DNA of 64,000 nucleotides from Saposhnikovia divaricata (taxonomy: Eukaryota > Streptophyta > Magnoliopsida > Apiales > Apiaceae). The first letter of the stretch is position 1, and each line of letters starts with the position of its first letter. The translations under genes and the position numbers were made by a program. The stretch is taken from the NCBI GenBank assembly GCA_036435485.1, contig CM071600.1:63981546-64045545 (forward strand), written 5' to 3'. Positions 28,974-41,700 of the stretch are shown here, one piece after another. The notes below the pieces were generated by a model, which was given only the letters and a program-made list of their open reading frames with translations, had not been told where the DNA came from and did not search any database.

Positions 28974-29160
28974 AAAATGTAATTTGTTAGTTATTAGTAA
29001 TCATAATAATATTATTTTATTAAATATAATTGTCCGTAGTATTTTTAGAATACATAAGATAACGTGTTTTACCTAAAAATGAAATTAGTTAGTTATTTAA
29101 AAAATAGAAAAAATAATATATATTTTTACCAATAATACATATAATATTACCTTTTAGCCG
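28974..29160. repeat. Helitron-internal repeat unit, right fragment
   Basis: Continues the repeat interrupted at 27344: TTAGTTATTAGTAAT..., then GTCCGTAGTATTTTTAG and a second partial unit. The 16 bp at 28974-28989 resemble 27329-27344 with two mismatches and look like a target duplication. Confidence 0.5.
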
Positions 29161-29197
29161 GAAGTAATTATAATATTATTAATTTATTTCATAGTTA

Positions 29198-29590
29198 TCT
29201 ATATTATTATATAATAAGCAAACATGGATATAATTTGGTTGTTTGGTTCAACTTGGTTCAACCATCTAAAAGAATAGTGACCGTTAGATATTTATTAAAT
29301 AGATAATAGCCGTTAGATCTAATAATAAGGAATAATCTATATTTAAATCCCTCTTCTAAAGATCCAAGATTCGAATCCCGTCAACAACAAATTTACATTA
29401 AAATTTTATATTATTAGTTTTAATCAATACATATCATTTATTAAATAACTATTATTATTTCTAATAATTTTATTAATTAATTACAAAGTTAAATTATATC
29501 CATAATAAATTATTATACTCTATTTTATTTAATCATATAATTTTGAAAGTATTTAAAAGTAATCCGTGCTTTGCACGGGCTATAAGCTAG
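29198..29590 (+). mobile_element. Small non-autonomous Helitron (393 bp)
   Basis: It starts TCTATATTATTATATAATAA after an A (29197). It ends with the hairpin CCGTGCTTTGCACGG (29564-29578), a nine-base spacer and CTAG (29587-29590) before T. This meets all the structural Helitron criteria: A/T insertion, 5' TC, 3' hairpin, CTRR and no inverted repeats. There is no Rep/helicase coding. Its 3' end matches the termini at 982, 17302 and 41229. Confidence 0.75.
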
Positions 29591-29631
29591 TATTAATAAT
29601 GAGTCATATGTGAAAGACCTTTCGCTCGTTA

Positions 29632-29985
29632 GAGCAAGTCCAACAATGTCCTATATTATGCCTTATAAATATAATAAAAAAATAGTATCCTAGTGATTTA
29701 GGACATTATTTTTATATATCAACTCCAACAATATGCCTTATCCTTGTGCCTTATTATTAAAATAATAATATATTTGATAAAAGAAGGGTAGAAAATGAGG
29801 ATAGTGAATTTTTTTATTGATAAAAATGAAATAAGGCATGACTAGTGGTGTCCTAAAAATAGGATATGAGATGAATATCCTAGTGTTTTAACACACCACT
29901 AAGACATTGTTGCAGCACATTTTTTCCTAAATGCTCTAAATTTTAGCTAAGAACATTAATTTAGGACATTGTTGGAGTTGTTCTT
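29632..29985. mobile_element. MITE with GAGCAAGTCCAACAATG inverted ends
   Basis: The left GAGCAAGTCCAACAATGTCC is inverted at the right end as GGACATTGTTGGAGTTGTTC. The interior repeats CTAGTGxTTTA(G/A)GACAT motifs in both orientations. Flanks TTA (left) and TTT (right) would suit a PIF/Harbinger-type 3-bp duplication, but the match is imperfect. No coding. Confidence 0.65.
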
Positions 29986-30718
29986 TTACCCTCATCATAT
30001 GAAGTCTACTCGAAACGTACACGGTACACGTACATACTGTTAAGTATCGAATTCTCAACACTGTAGTATAAAATTTTAATAGCATTTCTTTTTCTTTTTT
30101 GAGTTGCCAAGAGTTGAAACCAAAATTTTAATATTTCATAAAATAACATTAACATGGTCCTGACTTTTACCAATATGTTTGGAACTTAGAATACAAATAT
30201 AACATTTAAAATAAGTTTAATGAAAATATAAACCTCTACTATCATCTTTATATCTCAACCTCATAATCATAGTAATATTATTATTATTATTCAATATATC
30301 GTGTGCTTGAGAATTCACCTATCAGTTTATTATACAACTTCCCAAAATATTGTCATGTTAGTTTATTGCCCTGTAAAGGAAACAAAGAGACATGATCTGC
30401 ACTAACATCAGTCATCACAATCCTCTATACAACGGAAGCAATGTTAAAATGGTGCATATTATATATGTTTATTCTTTTTCAATCTTCAATACACTTCGAC
30501 CCAAAGTAAATAAATGAATAATCATGAAAAAAACTTGGCAAAACAGACAAGTTTACCCATGATTGCATACTCAATTTAAATGGAAATTAAAAGCACAACT
30601 CCAATAATCCAGTTTAACATATCAAAATAACAATCAGAAACCATACAACACTACGATGAGTAGCCATTTAACAGAATGAGTAAAACTATTAAGTCCCTAC
30701 TTAACATCTAATATGTGT

Positions 30719-30842
30719 TCACTTAAACCCTCGACTGCAACCACAAGTTCTATGTTGTCAGCTTTAATCATAGCAACCAATCACTTAAACCCTCGACTGC
30801 AACCACAAGTTCTATGTTGTGAGCTTTAATCATAGCAACCAA
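30719..30842. repeat. 62-bp tandem duplication downstream of RRN3
   Basis: Two copies (30719-30780 and 30781-30842) of CACTTAAACCCTCGACTGCA... differ at a single base in the shared core (GTTGTCAGC against GTTGTGAGC). They lie 116-239 bp past the RRN3 stop codon, so probably in its 3' UTR or just beyond. Confidence 0.92.
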
Positions 30843-30957
30843 AAGCATGAATCGTAGTTGCAACACCCCTTTCTTCGCAACCAAAAGGCTGCATCACAAT
30901 GTTTTGGTAGACGGGAAGTGTAGAATTTTTTTGAGTCTTCAACATGGTACAATCACA

Positions 30958-33900
30958 CTACAAAGATTCTGGACTTGTTGAAGGTCTGATTCTTGAGGGC
31001 ATTTGCTTGTGTGCTTGTAATCTGCCTCCAAAACCGTAACTTTTTGGAGTGATAGACATTTTATTCAAGGAATTGCCAAATTCATCCAGAGCTAGCTCAT
31101 CAAAACTCATGGCTATTCTATCATCATCTCTGCCACCATCCTCAATATCTTCATCAATGCTAACTTCACTTTGATCACCATCTTCATCTTCATCGTCATC
31201 ATCATAAGTCGTTCTCACCATTGACCAATAGATGAAGTTTGGCCGTATGAATCTTCACAATTTAAGCAGCAATGAAATCTAGGTGATTAAAAAGCTCAAG
31301 GAAGCCACAAAAAATTAAAAAAGACATCAATTTGTGTTCCTCAAAAAATTTATGCTAGATAGATTTTATAATGGGAGTTTAAGAGTCTTGGTCAGAAAAT
31401 CCTACAAGTAAAATTATTACTCCCTCTGTCCCGTTCATTTCTTAACATTTCATAAAATAGTGTATTTTCCTTCACTAATTTTAGTAGGTCCCACCACTTT
31501 ACACCCATTTTCTTTCCTTTCTTCACTCTTCTTAAAACTCCGCGCTCATCCCAAATGTTAAGAATCAATTGGGATGGAGTACTATTAACACAGGTGAAAA
31601 ATGACAAAACTATCCCTCAGTTGTAACTGAAAGTGGGGAACGATAGACTGGCTAGAAAAAAATACTCCACTCCATCTCATTGCTTCCTATTTCAAAGCCT
31701 TAGCAAAAATATTACAAAATAAATATTTTATTCAACATAACTATTGGGCAGACGACATCTAGTGGTCTATTATACTGCAACTTTCTCCCATCAATCTGAA
31801 TGGTCTATTATATGGCAACCTTCCCCCATCACTCTTTAGAATGAATACTCCCAAACATCCCTCAAAAGCAAAACTATTTATCTTTTCATTTTTTTAACCC
31901 ACTTTTGCCTAAACTGCTCAGTGATTACATACTATCCCAAATATAATCTGGCCTTGACCAAGCAGTTTGTCATTGGGAAAATCATGGGGAAAATAACATA
32001 AGCCCGCATAAGGTCTTATAGAACTGGGAGATGTAAACATCCTGAACACAGGAGGGACCAACATATGTTTTGATAAATATACACAGAAATGCATGGAGAC
32101 CCATACTTCATTACTTTTCAGAAAAACAGGATTCATGCTAAATTTAATGTCACAAGCATTTTAAAATTCTTGAAGCGTATATAATAAGTTTGATCTTACT
32201 TCAGCCCATGGCTTGAAAGTTCAGAAGTATAATCTACTCTATCAAAGTACAAAAAATGAATATCTTATTAGCAAGATAAGAACATGAACCTGTCAGAATT
32301 TTGTAACAGATATGGATCAAAGGGAAAGAACATGTCAAGTCTTTCTAAGCCACCAAAGTCCCCAGAAATTTCTGATTCCGGTACACCAAACAAGGGGAAA
32401 TCCTCTGACACACTGAATAGCTGAGCTGCTTTAGCCTGCTGCAAAAATTCGTGTACTATTGATGGCAAGCATACCTGTCAGGATTACGAATATACGATAA
32501 AGGAGAAGCTAGAGAAGACAAATGCTTTTTAAACAGATAAAGTAATGTAAATGTAAAAGATTGGAATATCAAGTAACATGCAAACATTAAATGATGGAAA
32601 CGGAAACCACATCTAGCATAATCAAGGTTGCTAATCGATGAGTCACGGCACTCAAGGACTCTCAAGTGTCGTCCCTATGGCGTCCAAAACGTTTACATGT
32701 AATAAGACAATTATATATTTATATATATCAATATATGGTATTATTTAATATTTACTGATTGTTAATCATCAATTAATTTGATAAAACAAAACATAATTTC
32801 TTAAGTTATAAACATCTTTATATGCACATCAATAGTGATTGGTGAATATTCTGCATCTGATCCACAGTGTTGATAAAATTTAGAGAGAAAGAATTATCAA
32901 AAACTTCACCTTTAAAGGGTTTAATGAGTGCTTCAAAATTGCTCGTATAGGCAAAAGAGATAGCTTTTTTTCATTACTGAGAACACCCAGCACTGATCTC
33001 ATACGGAAACAAAGAATATACATAACGGCCTGCAAAGGACAAAGGGAAAACATATTGACACGTAATATCAATAAATTCATGAAAATATTATTTATCAAAT
33101 TTAAAGAAAAGATACAATATCATCACTAAACTTTGTCAGATTACTTCAGCAAATATTATACACAGGTTCCATTTATTTTGCCATCAATGTATGGAAACTG
33201 GACCACACATGAAGACTGGAACCAATGACCTTGAGATTATTCCTCAAGGCTTCTGCCACTTTAGCCAACCACCCAGGCACCCACCCCGGATATAAGACCA
33301 ATTTTTTTTTTGCAAGGAGATTATCATTTTATAAATAGCCAAAATAGAATAAAAACATTATCCGAGGAAATACTTCACAAAATAAGCAGTAAAATCTTAA
33401 GGGCCAGCAGCTTCTTTAACATTAAAGGGTGTTGTTAAAGGCCAATAGCAATTCATAGAATATAACTCTGCTATGGGTAACCAGCTAATTTAATGCAAAC
33501 TCTTCTTTAGTTTTTTACTACTTATTTACATTTCTAAAGTACAAAATCCTCGCATATAAATCAAACTCAAAAATAATGTAATTTTTTATGTAGTTTTACA
33601 GGTTATCAATCTAATCTGTTTAATATTGTGAATCATATATTATAGTTACCGTACCTGAATTCCAGAGTAAAAGACTCTGTGAGTTTTTGGATTAGTTTCA
33701 CCCTTCTGGCTTTTGCAGTAAGTCAAACACCAATCTACCAGACTGAAATAGCACAAGTGCAGTTATTAGTAAGGACTAGCGGGGCCTGGAGAGAAGTGGG
33801 TTTCGAAAATAAACACGGAGATATATTATAAATAACTTTAAATGCTTATTCATTAATTCATATAGCATTCTTCATAAAACTGTAAAATTCACGGCAATAT

Positions 33901-36900
33901 TAATCTATATTTCACGTTTTAAAATGTTTCCCACATGTCTTCATACTCTAAAGTTCCAAAACATCTCTCAACCAATCATTCAAAGAGGCATCTTCAGCAG
34001 CCAAACCCCCGAGTCCCCTGACAAGGCCTCCATACAATTTATTACTTTTGGCTCAAAACCGAACGAAACTGGAAGTACATGTCTCCTACTTTTTGTGCTA
34101 TAGTGTGTTTTTACATGAGCTAAATTTCACAACATATTAAAACTTTTGCATGCAATCCTTAAAAAAGGAAAAAAATTGACCAAATGAAGATTGAGACAAA
34201 CCTTTCCAGTATAGTGATGACATATGAGGCTGACACGAAATTTGCACGAGACAAGTAACTTGCAAGATAAGAAACAGCTCCCATTCTGCAAGTAAACGCC
34301 GATAATTAGACCAGAGAAGACACGGGTTCCAAATCATTTGTGAACCAGTTTTATTGCCAAGAAAAGCAAGTTCCAAAAACTAATACCAGATGTTTCACTT
34401 AAGCTGTTACAGAAACATCACAAACAAGTAATTTGAAAATAATAGATTTGAAGATATCATAAAGATATCATAAAAAATTATGGATTTTAAGTATAATAAG
34501 GATTTTATATTTTAGAGATTTTTAATATGAGAATTAGGTCCTGAGGTTGCCTCAGGAAACTTACCTGAGGCAAAGCTCTAAACGCTGTCGTGTGACTTGT
34601 TTTAGTCACATTAAATTGAAGTACCCCTTCTCTTTCGCATCCTGCTCCATAGAACAACTTTTTGTTTAACCGGCCTAAAAGTATTATGATCATTGTGTGC
34701 ATTGTTTATCAAATTTACACTGCAATAATTTATATTCTTGTATATTTGATTGATAGCATTTAACTTAACAAATATTTTTTGTTAGTTAATATTTTTATCT
34801 AGGTTCTTTTTGTGCATTGTAAAACAAAATCTTTAATGAAATTAATGTGTTTCTAATTTTTATTATTATTATTTAGTACAAACCAAAAAGCATTTATGAA
34901 AAGATATATTAATACAAAGTTGGAGTATGATATTTTTCAACAGAAAATAAAAACAATTTTAGCTACGATATCAACAAACATAAAAAAAATCTATAATCTA
35001 TTTTGTTAAAATAAAAATTAAACTATTATATGTTAATAATAGAAATTACTATATATACATAACACAACTAACAAATTATTAGTATTATATATAACAGAAT
35101 GACGAAATGATAACTTGATTGAATGTCAAATACAAGTCATATGCTCTCAATGGCGTCATATAGTCCAGCTGCCTCAGGTCAGATTCCTTAGATAATCTCA
35201 GGAACCTCATTCCCTTTTATTATATACAATTATACGTATAAAGTACACACACACACTCATATTAAAGTATTGATATATTTTTACTTTACAAGGTAAACTA
35301 CTAGCGACAAACCTCATATCCTAGCTCTGTCTCTAAATAAGTGGTAGTGTCATTATCTGGACATATTATGCTAAATGCTAATTTAGTATGACGCAAAAAA
35401 ACCACATTAATAATGCAGTATCAACTTGTGACAAATATTTCCCAAAAAAAACAAGAGCTTCTACCCACACTAATTCACCATATTTTAAACACGATAAGTT
35501 TTACGGTTTACTCTCCAGGTACAAACAGTTGGATTGTCTTCCAACTTACCTCCATTCCAAGACATAGGTGCTGTTTTTAAAAATATCAACAAGCACGTTT
35601 GCAAATCTTTTCCCACAGTTTTCAGGATCTAGCGAGCAGGCATAGAACATCACGAACTACAAATAAGGCAAGTTTAAGTTAGGGGAAGGTGTCAAAATGC
35701 ATAAGATTCGTAATCAACTTTAAAAAAGTTGTCTGAAAGAGAGAAATTTTATATAATTTCATATTTTCACCTGAGAAAACTTCGACTTGTAAGCATGCAA
35801 CACAGTACTCTGGAATGAGAGGAGAAGTACTTCAAATACCTACAACAATGCCATTAGGTATACTTGTCCACATGAGATTTAGCAATTTTAAACCACTAAT
35901 AAAACAAATCCTTGTTAGGGCTGCAGTGCTGCACAAGACAGTACCTGATCCAGACGACCACTTTCATAACAAATTTTGAGGTGTTCACATATAAATACCA
36001 TCAAAAGATCTAAGTGCTCAGCAACTTCATTTCCCGAAAGAGACTTCTGATTAGAAGTATCTTTAGAAATCTGGAACGAAATTTGCATTAAAAAATCAGA
36101 CCAACATAGAAACCAAAATATTAAAACTTAAACAACACTTTAGTGTATAATTACATCATCCCCAAAACAAATTCAAACAATAACAAGAAGCAGCATTGCA
36201 GACCATTTACGGATCATGCTTAAATTACATGGTTGTTTCTCCCTCAATACTGTAAACATAAATTTGCATGCATCTGTCTATCCCGGTCTTAACGAAAGAA
36301 GTGTTGGGGCAAGCTATTCTAATATGATGCACCGGGGTAAAACTATAACAACATTGTCCTTCTAAAATATTTATAACCCCAAATTCCTTCATATAAATCT
36401 GTTTAAGATTGGTACCCAAGTCCCCACTACTCACAAAATCATAGCTGTAACTTGCACAATAAAGGCAACATGTACTCCTAAAAACAAAATAACTTCATAG
36501 TCAGAACAAGGTATTTTGCTGCAAAAATTGTCTCAAGTCCCACCAGACACCCAGGTATAACTGATATGGCTTAGTAACAGAACAAGAATGCCAGTCTCAA
36601 AAGGGAAGATATGACAAATAATAAATGCTTAAATATCAAACACTTTACACATTAGAACTGCACCAGTACTATACTCTAGATCCATATGAAAGAAATATGT
36701 AAAAAAAAGTGAAAAAAATACCTTCTCTTTGTCTATTTCAGCCTCTGAAGACATCTCCCGTTCTTCCAATTCCATGTCGAACATGCCTTTATTGGGATCA
36801 TCAATTAGAAGTTCGTCCCATCCTATTTCGACCTACAAATGAACCCGGCTATGTATAAACTTAATCTATATAAAATGGATTTCTTTAACCAATATTTTTG

Positions 36901-39900
36901 AAGCATACAGAAAACTCACGTCCAGTTCTACAATCCTGTTCATCACTTCCACAAGCATAGTTCTACCAACAAGGTCTCCCATAGCACCACCATCCAATCT
37001 CAGCATATTCTCGACATATATAACCGACAACTACAAGAAGTGATTACTTGATTATTATCATATGTGTGTCCATAAAAATCTCAAAAATGACTCATGTACG
37101 TTTATACTTGATACCAAACAATTTATACGATGCATAACTATGCAAAGCCGATCCAATTTTAATAACAAGTACACTGCTTTCAGACTCTAAAAAAGAATGC
37201 TGAAAGATAAAAATAAATTTCAATCACTATAGAACCTAAAATGTTTCCTAAGCTTTCAGTTTCTCAAGAGACTACAAGGGTATAATATAAATAACTCTGC
37301 TGACCAAGTGGTACACAACAAAATCAAGCCCCTCACAACATTCACAATATAATACACACACGCTCACAACGTTCTATGAATTCAACTACGTTATAAGATA
37401 ATGTGTGCATCACTCTAGGGGCAACAGACAGGCCAAGTACATCAAGCGAAAGTTGAGTAGAGGTATCGTACACGACACTGGCCAGAAAAGTATATCCCTT
37501 ACTAAATTTTGTACTTGATGGAACATATTGACTAGGACTTGTAGTCACCTGCAAATAGGCATAACGTAGGCACTTTTTGGCCCCTTCCCAGCTACCGGAT
37601 CACTCCAGTGCTTCAGATTATGGACCCTGCCATCCATTACAGCAGAGTCGTTTAATAAGCAGGGGTGCTAAGGAAAGTTCTTAGCAACCACCGATGCAGC
37701 GGCGTGGATCCAAACTTCTTCCAAAGCTGTATCCAAGTTTCGTTTTTGAAATATAATGTAAGAATTCGCCAAAGAAAATAAATATCTGCTCCGAGGAGGC
37801 AGTACACCTTTAGAACGTCAAAAAACTGTTTCTGCAACATGCTTCATGTAATGCTTTCAAGTTGCAAGCTTTTCTGATGTATGAAGAAATGTCTAAAAAG
37901 ACTTGTCAAGGATTTAGCGACCAAGGGAGACTATAACAAAGATCTTAATACAAGCATGAAAGCAATTTGACTCAACAGGTCAATCACTCAATCTGAATGG
38001 CATTGAATTGGGTCCTTAACCTTTCCATTAATCATTGACTACTTATTTAACACTTGCAACTAGACCCAACCCAAATAAAAAATCGATAGTATAATTTTAT
38101 AAATTTATTATGAGCTATAGTCTATAAAGACGTGCATCAAAAATGTACTTCTGCCTAGGCTCAGATGAGCATTCGCCCCAAACAGACACGAAACAGATCA
38201 AGTACAAAGTGTTATTTATCTGCCGAGAGGACTAGAAGAAAGATCTTCATACAACCATGAAAGCAACTTGACTCAAGAGGTCAATCTTTCTGGCATTGAT
38301 GAAAAACCCAACCTTTCCGTTTAATCATTTTACTAAACACAACTTGCAACTAGACCCAAGAACAGTGATTCTACAGTTCTATTTAACAAATCGATTATGT
38401 GCTATATAATCTACAGAGACATGCATAAAAATTGTACTTCCACCTTAGGTTACAGAGAAGCATGTCCCCGAAAAGACGAGAAGCAGATGAAGTACACTTA
38501 CAATCCAAGGTTGCTTTGAAGATCTGTGTGGCATTCTCTCCTTAATAACTTTTTCCAATCTCAGCGGTGCAAGGGGAACTAAATCAGCAATTTCCTTTAA
38601 AGCAGCATGCACACGACAAAGAACTTGCTCCTTTTTCGCAAGACCACGTGGCTGCTGTAATAGCCTAAGGAAAGATGAAGGCGGCACAAAATTTCTTACA
38701 AGCATATCCAAGCATAGATGGAGGTATTTTCCGCTCACTGCAGCCTACAATGTAGTCAAAGTAAACTAATCCTTAATAAGAACACGCAAATGTAATCATT
38801 ACTGTGTTACTACAGTGAGTAGCAGTACATACCAGTGCAACTACCAACTCCACCAATACATCCATCACATCTGGACCATAGTTCCACAAGCTCATTCCAC
38901 TTATCTGAAGGTAACACACTTTCTTTAACAACCAAAAACCAAAAATCCTAACAAATAATGGAAAAAGAAATGAGCAGAAATATTTCTGCACTACTACTTA
39001 CAGAAGAAAGAAGCATTTTATGGTGATCAGAATCAATGTAAGAAACTGCTCCAGATAGGGCTTTCAAACTCGTCTTTTAAACACATAAAATAAAATAACA
39101 TTAGGAAAGCCTTTACAAAAGTAATGAGAGGACATAAAGTTTACACATTTCAGTGCATATATTTCTCACAAGTACTCAACCTACCACAAGCATGGCCACT
39201 TCATCTGGTGCGAGGCGTTCAGTATGGTGCAGAACCCCAATCAACTCGTGATAACTGTCTGATTGACCCTGAAAATTTATACATTACTATTAATTACTCG
39301 CCAGGTCATTCGAATATAGTCAAATGCTATACATCTGTCCACCATCATGTATGACCATGAAGTCGTAAAAATACTGTTACAAGAAAAACTAAAAACACTA
39401 CTTCGATACTGCTAATAGTTCCTTCTTCACAACTTCATACATGAAAAAAGAAATTGCATATTTCATAAATACTGTCAAAACTCAAAGTGGAAAGAATATT
39501 ATGAAATTAACATATAAAACAAAGTAATATATTATTTTATGCCTGATTCTGTTGCATATACATACATGTAAACATTGTCGGGACCAGAAATTAAGGCCAG
39601 GGTGAGCCAAGAACCATTAATTTAAAACACACACAGACACACACATATTACACTGAACATGTAAAATCCTAAAAAGCTCAAAAAGTTATTGTGACACGAC
39701 CAAAACACGACCTTTAAGAACAAATACCGCAGACCTAATTTCCAGCTGAAATGAAGTACTACAACTCCGTAAGGCCGTAACACACATTAAAAAACATGAA
39801 ACACCGAAACACAACTTAATTCGCAAACTAAAGCCAATTCAAACCGTAAAAACACAGTAATTCAACAAAAATACAACCACACGGGTTATAAAATGGGAAT

Positions 39901-40011
39901 TACCAAGCGTGCGGATTTAAGAGCATCCCTAACATGATAAGAAACTTCCAAATCACTGTAATTAACATCTCCCATCTCCACTTGATGACCTTCTGCTAAT
40001 TGTACGCCCAT
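30958..40011 (-). CDS. RRN3: RNA polymerase I-specific transcription initiation factor RRN3 (TIF-IA)
   Basis: Fifteen minus-strand exons join in phase to 1875 bp (624 aa): 39904-40011, 39185-39268, 39002-39073, 38833-38904, 38502-38744, 36920-37030, 36722-36832, 35945-36070, 35771-35839, 35550-35656, 34202-34285, 33655-33742, 32910-33029, 32290-32474 and 30958-31252. All introns are GT-AG. Family signatures include EIADLVPLAPLRL with KERMPHRSSKQPW, VIYVENMLRLDGG, VEIGWDELLIDDP, FVMFYACSLDP, ASYLSRANFVS, DWCLTYCKSQK, FFPFDPYLL, FIRPNFIYWS and an acidic stretch (DDDDEDEDGDQ) near the C-terminus. RRN3 bridges Pol I to the promoter factors at rDNA in the nucleolus and is mostly HEAT-like helices. 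A 5' UTR intron (about 40024-40131) is likely. A second Met at codon 13 is an alternative start. An optional in-frame exon lies at 32200-32238. Confidence 0.95.
31420..31579. mobile_element. Stowaway-type MITE in the last RRN3 intron
   Basis: The 160-bp element begins CTCCCTCTGTCCC and ends GGGATGGAG, the Tc1/mariner Stowaway terminus. TA dinucleotides flank both ends (31418-31419, 31580-31581). The inverted arms extend through TTTCTTAACATTT. It lies in the 1.04-kb intron before the last exon. No coding. Confidence 0.9.
32200..32238 (-). other. Possible cassette exon of RRN3
   Basis: A 39-bp segment has an acceptor (TTTGATAG) and a strong donor (GTAAGA). Its phase fits exactly between exon 14 (ending AG) and the last exon (starting A TTC). 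Inclusion adds 13 codons (RVDYTSELSSHGLK replaces a single Arg) without a stop. Skipping gives SDRFIRPNF, which agrees with the family pattern, so skipping is taken as the main form. Confidence 0.4.
34530..35213. mobile_element. TIR element in RRN3 intron 10
   Basis: The left sequence GGTCCTGAGGTTGCCTCAGG, with a CTTACCTGAGGCA block behind it, is inverted at the right as TGCCTCAGGTCAGATTCCTT...CTCAGGAACC. The interior is AT-rich without ORFs. Exact ends and target duplication were not resolved. It explains the large size of the intron between exons 10 and 11. Confidence 0.6.
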
Positions 40012-40189
40012 TATTATACAACCTGTGCGAAAAATGATGATATTTTCATCAAATTAGCAACTTAATTGAGTAAAGATACGATTAACAATCAACGAATTAG
40101 TAGAGTTATTAAAGAGATTAGTTAACTTACAGATGAGTTGAATCTAAGGAAGAGAGATGATGATTATTAATACGGCGTAGTTTGTTTCT

Positions 40190-40224
40190 TGTCTCTCTCG
40201 CTCTCTCTCTATCTCTCTCTCTCC
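40190..40224. repeat. (CT)n-rich tract upstream of RRN3
   Basis: An interrupted CT repeat (GTCTCTCTCGCTCTCTCTCT...). On the coding strand it is a GA-rich leader, common in plant 5' UTRs. Confidence 0.8.
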
Positions 40225-40427
40225 CCGCGAGAAACAACTGACGCGGTGGTAGCTGCGAAAGGAGGCTTAAGGCTTTGGTACTAAACCCTAACTCTATCCC
40301 ACCCGACTTTTAACCATGGTTAGGTTATCCTCGGCCCTCTTTTAATTTGTTACACATATTTTCACCTTTTGATTTTTCCGACCAATACTATTCTTTTTTT
40401 TAAAAAATTTATGTGTATTAATTTTAT

Positions 40428-41218
40428 GAACTTATTGCACTTTGTAATCCTTAAGACCACTTTTTTTTTTGTGGAACTTCATCTCTGGTACTTCCTTTTC
40501 TCAGTTTGCAATTCCTGAACATGATTTCATCAAAATGTCATTATTTGTAAGGGGTATTTAGTCCTTTTATTAATAAATATATTTATTTTACATGAAATAT
40601 ATAATTTATTTTACATAAAAATATTATAATTTAATTTTATATTAATAAATATAATCCTTTTTATTTAAAAATAATTATGCATTATTTGATTTAATTGAAT
40701 ATATAATGTGATGATGCAATTGTAAATTTTTTTTTCTTAGAAACAATATAATGCAGTTCAAGATTATTTTATTTAAAAAATTTACGAATTTCTCTTCATC
40801 GTAATTTCTCTTGGACGATTAAACTTATAAAATTATAAAATTCTTAAATAAAATAATCTTAAACTACATAATATTATTTCTAAGAAAAAAATAATTTACA
40901 ATTGCATCATTGCATCATTCAATTAAATCAAATAGTGCATAACTATTTTTAAATAAAAAGGATTATATGTATTAATATAAAATTAAATTATAATATTTGT
41001 ATGTAAAATAAATTATATATTTAATGTAAAATAAATATATTTATTAATAAAAGACTAAAATACCCCTTACAAATAATGACATTTTGATGAAATCATGTTC
41101 AGGGGTTGCAAACTGAAAGAGAAAAGGAAGTATCGGAGGTGAAGTGCCACCAAAAAAAGAATAAAGGTACCTATGTGACTTTGACAAATACTTAAGGGTT
41201 ACAAAGTGCAATAAGCTC
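40428..41218. mobile_element. Foldback MULE-type MITE (791 bp) with 9-bp target duplication
   Basis: The two halves are long imperfect inverted copies: the left starts GAACTTATTGCACTTTGTAA and the right ends TTACAAAGTGCAATAAGCTC. Pairing extends through GGGGTATTTAGTCCTTTTAT and the AT-rich interior to a short unpaired centre near 40780-40850. The target duplication TAATTTTAT is perfect at 40419-40427 and 41219-41227; nine bases is the Mutator length. There is no transposase. It sits two bases from a Helitron terminus. Confidence 0.9.
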
Positions 41219-41228
41219 TAATTTTATA

Positions 41229-41700
41229 CTAGCTTATAATCCGTGCAATGCACGGCTCCTTTCCAAATATCTATAATTATATTAATTTTTTTATGTTAAT
41301 GATTCAGATCATATATAATTAGGTTTTATATATTAAATAGGATTATCAATGTTGATATTCTACACTGAATAGAATTAATGTAAAAATTTGTAATTATTGT
41401 TTCTCATGAGATTTTAAATGTTTTCATTTGAATAATAATTTTTAAATCATCACTAAATTAAAGATAATTTTACGAGTTTCGCGTGTGCTTTAAAATCATC
41501 CAAATCTAATTTCTAGATCTCGAGATAGAGTCCAAGTAGTATATATGAATATTTTTTAACAGATTATAATAAATTTGATTCTAATACAACCTTTTTTAAT
41601 TAGATCCTTTTCAAACTATAGTTTTTTAAAAAAATCAATTATAATACAAACTTTTCTAATTATATCTTTTTTAGACTATAATTTCTTTTTAATATAATAT
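41229..41700 (-). mobile_element. Helitron-like sequence, inverted 3' terminus
   Basis: On the minus strand it ends with the hairpin CCGTGCATTGCACGG, then ATTATAAG, CTAG (41229-41232), then T. The body to the right shares blocks (ATAGGATTATCAAT, TAAAGATAATTTTA, TAGATCTCGAGATAGA) with 54807-55045 on the other side of the gypsy element. The gypsy element therefore landed in or beside a cluster of this family. The 5' terminus was not identified. Confidence 0.55.

Larger units (their letters stand above)
29591..30957. other. Downstream flank of RRN3: MITE, tandem duplication, AT-rich DNA
   Basis: Contains the MITE at 29632-29985 and a 62-bp tandem duplication at 30719-30842. The part next to 30958 should include the RRN3 3' UTR. 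No further gene is visible. Confidence 0.5.
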
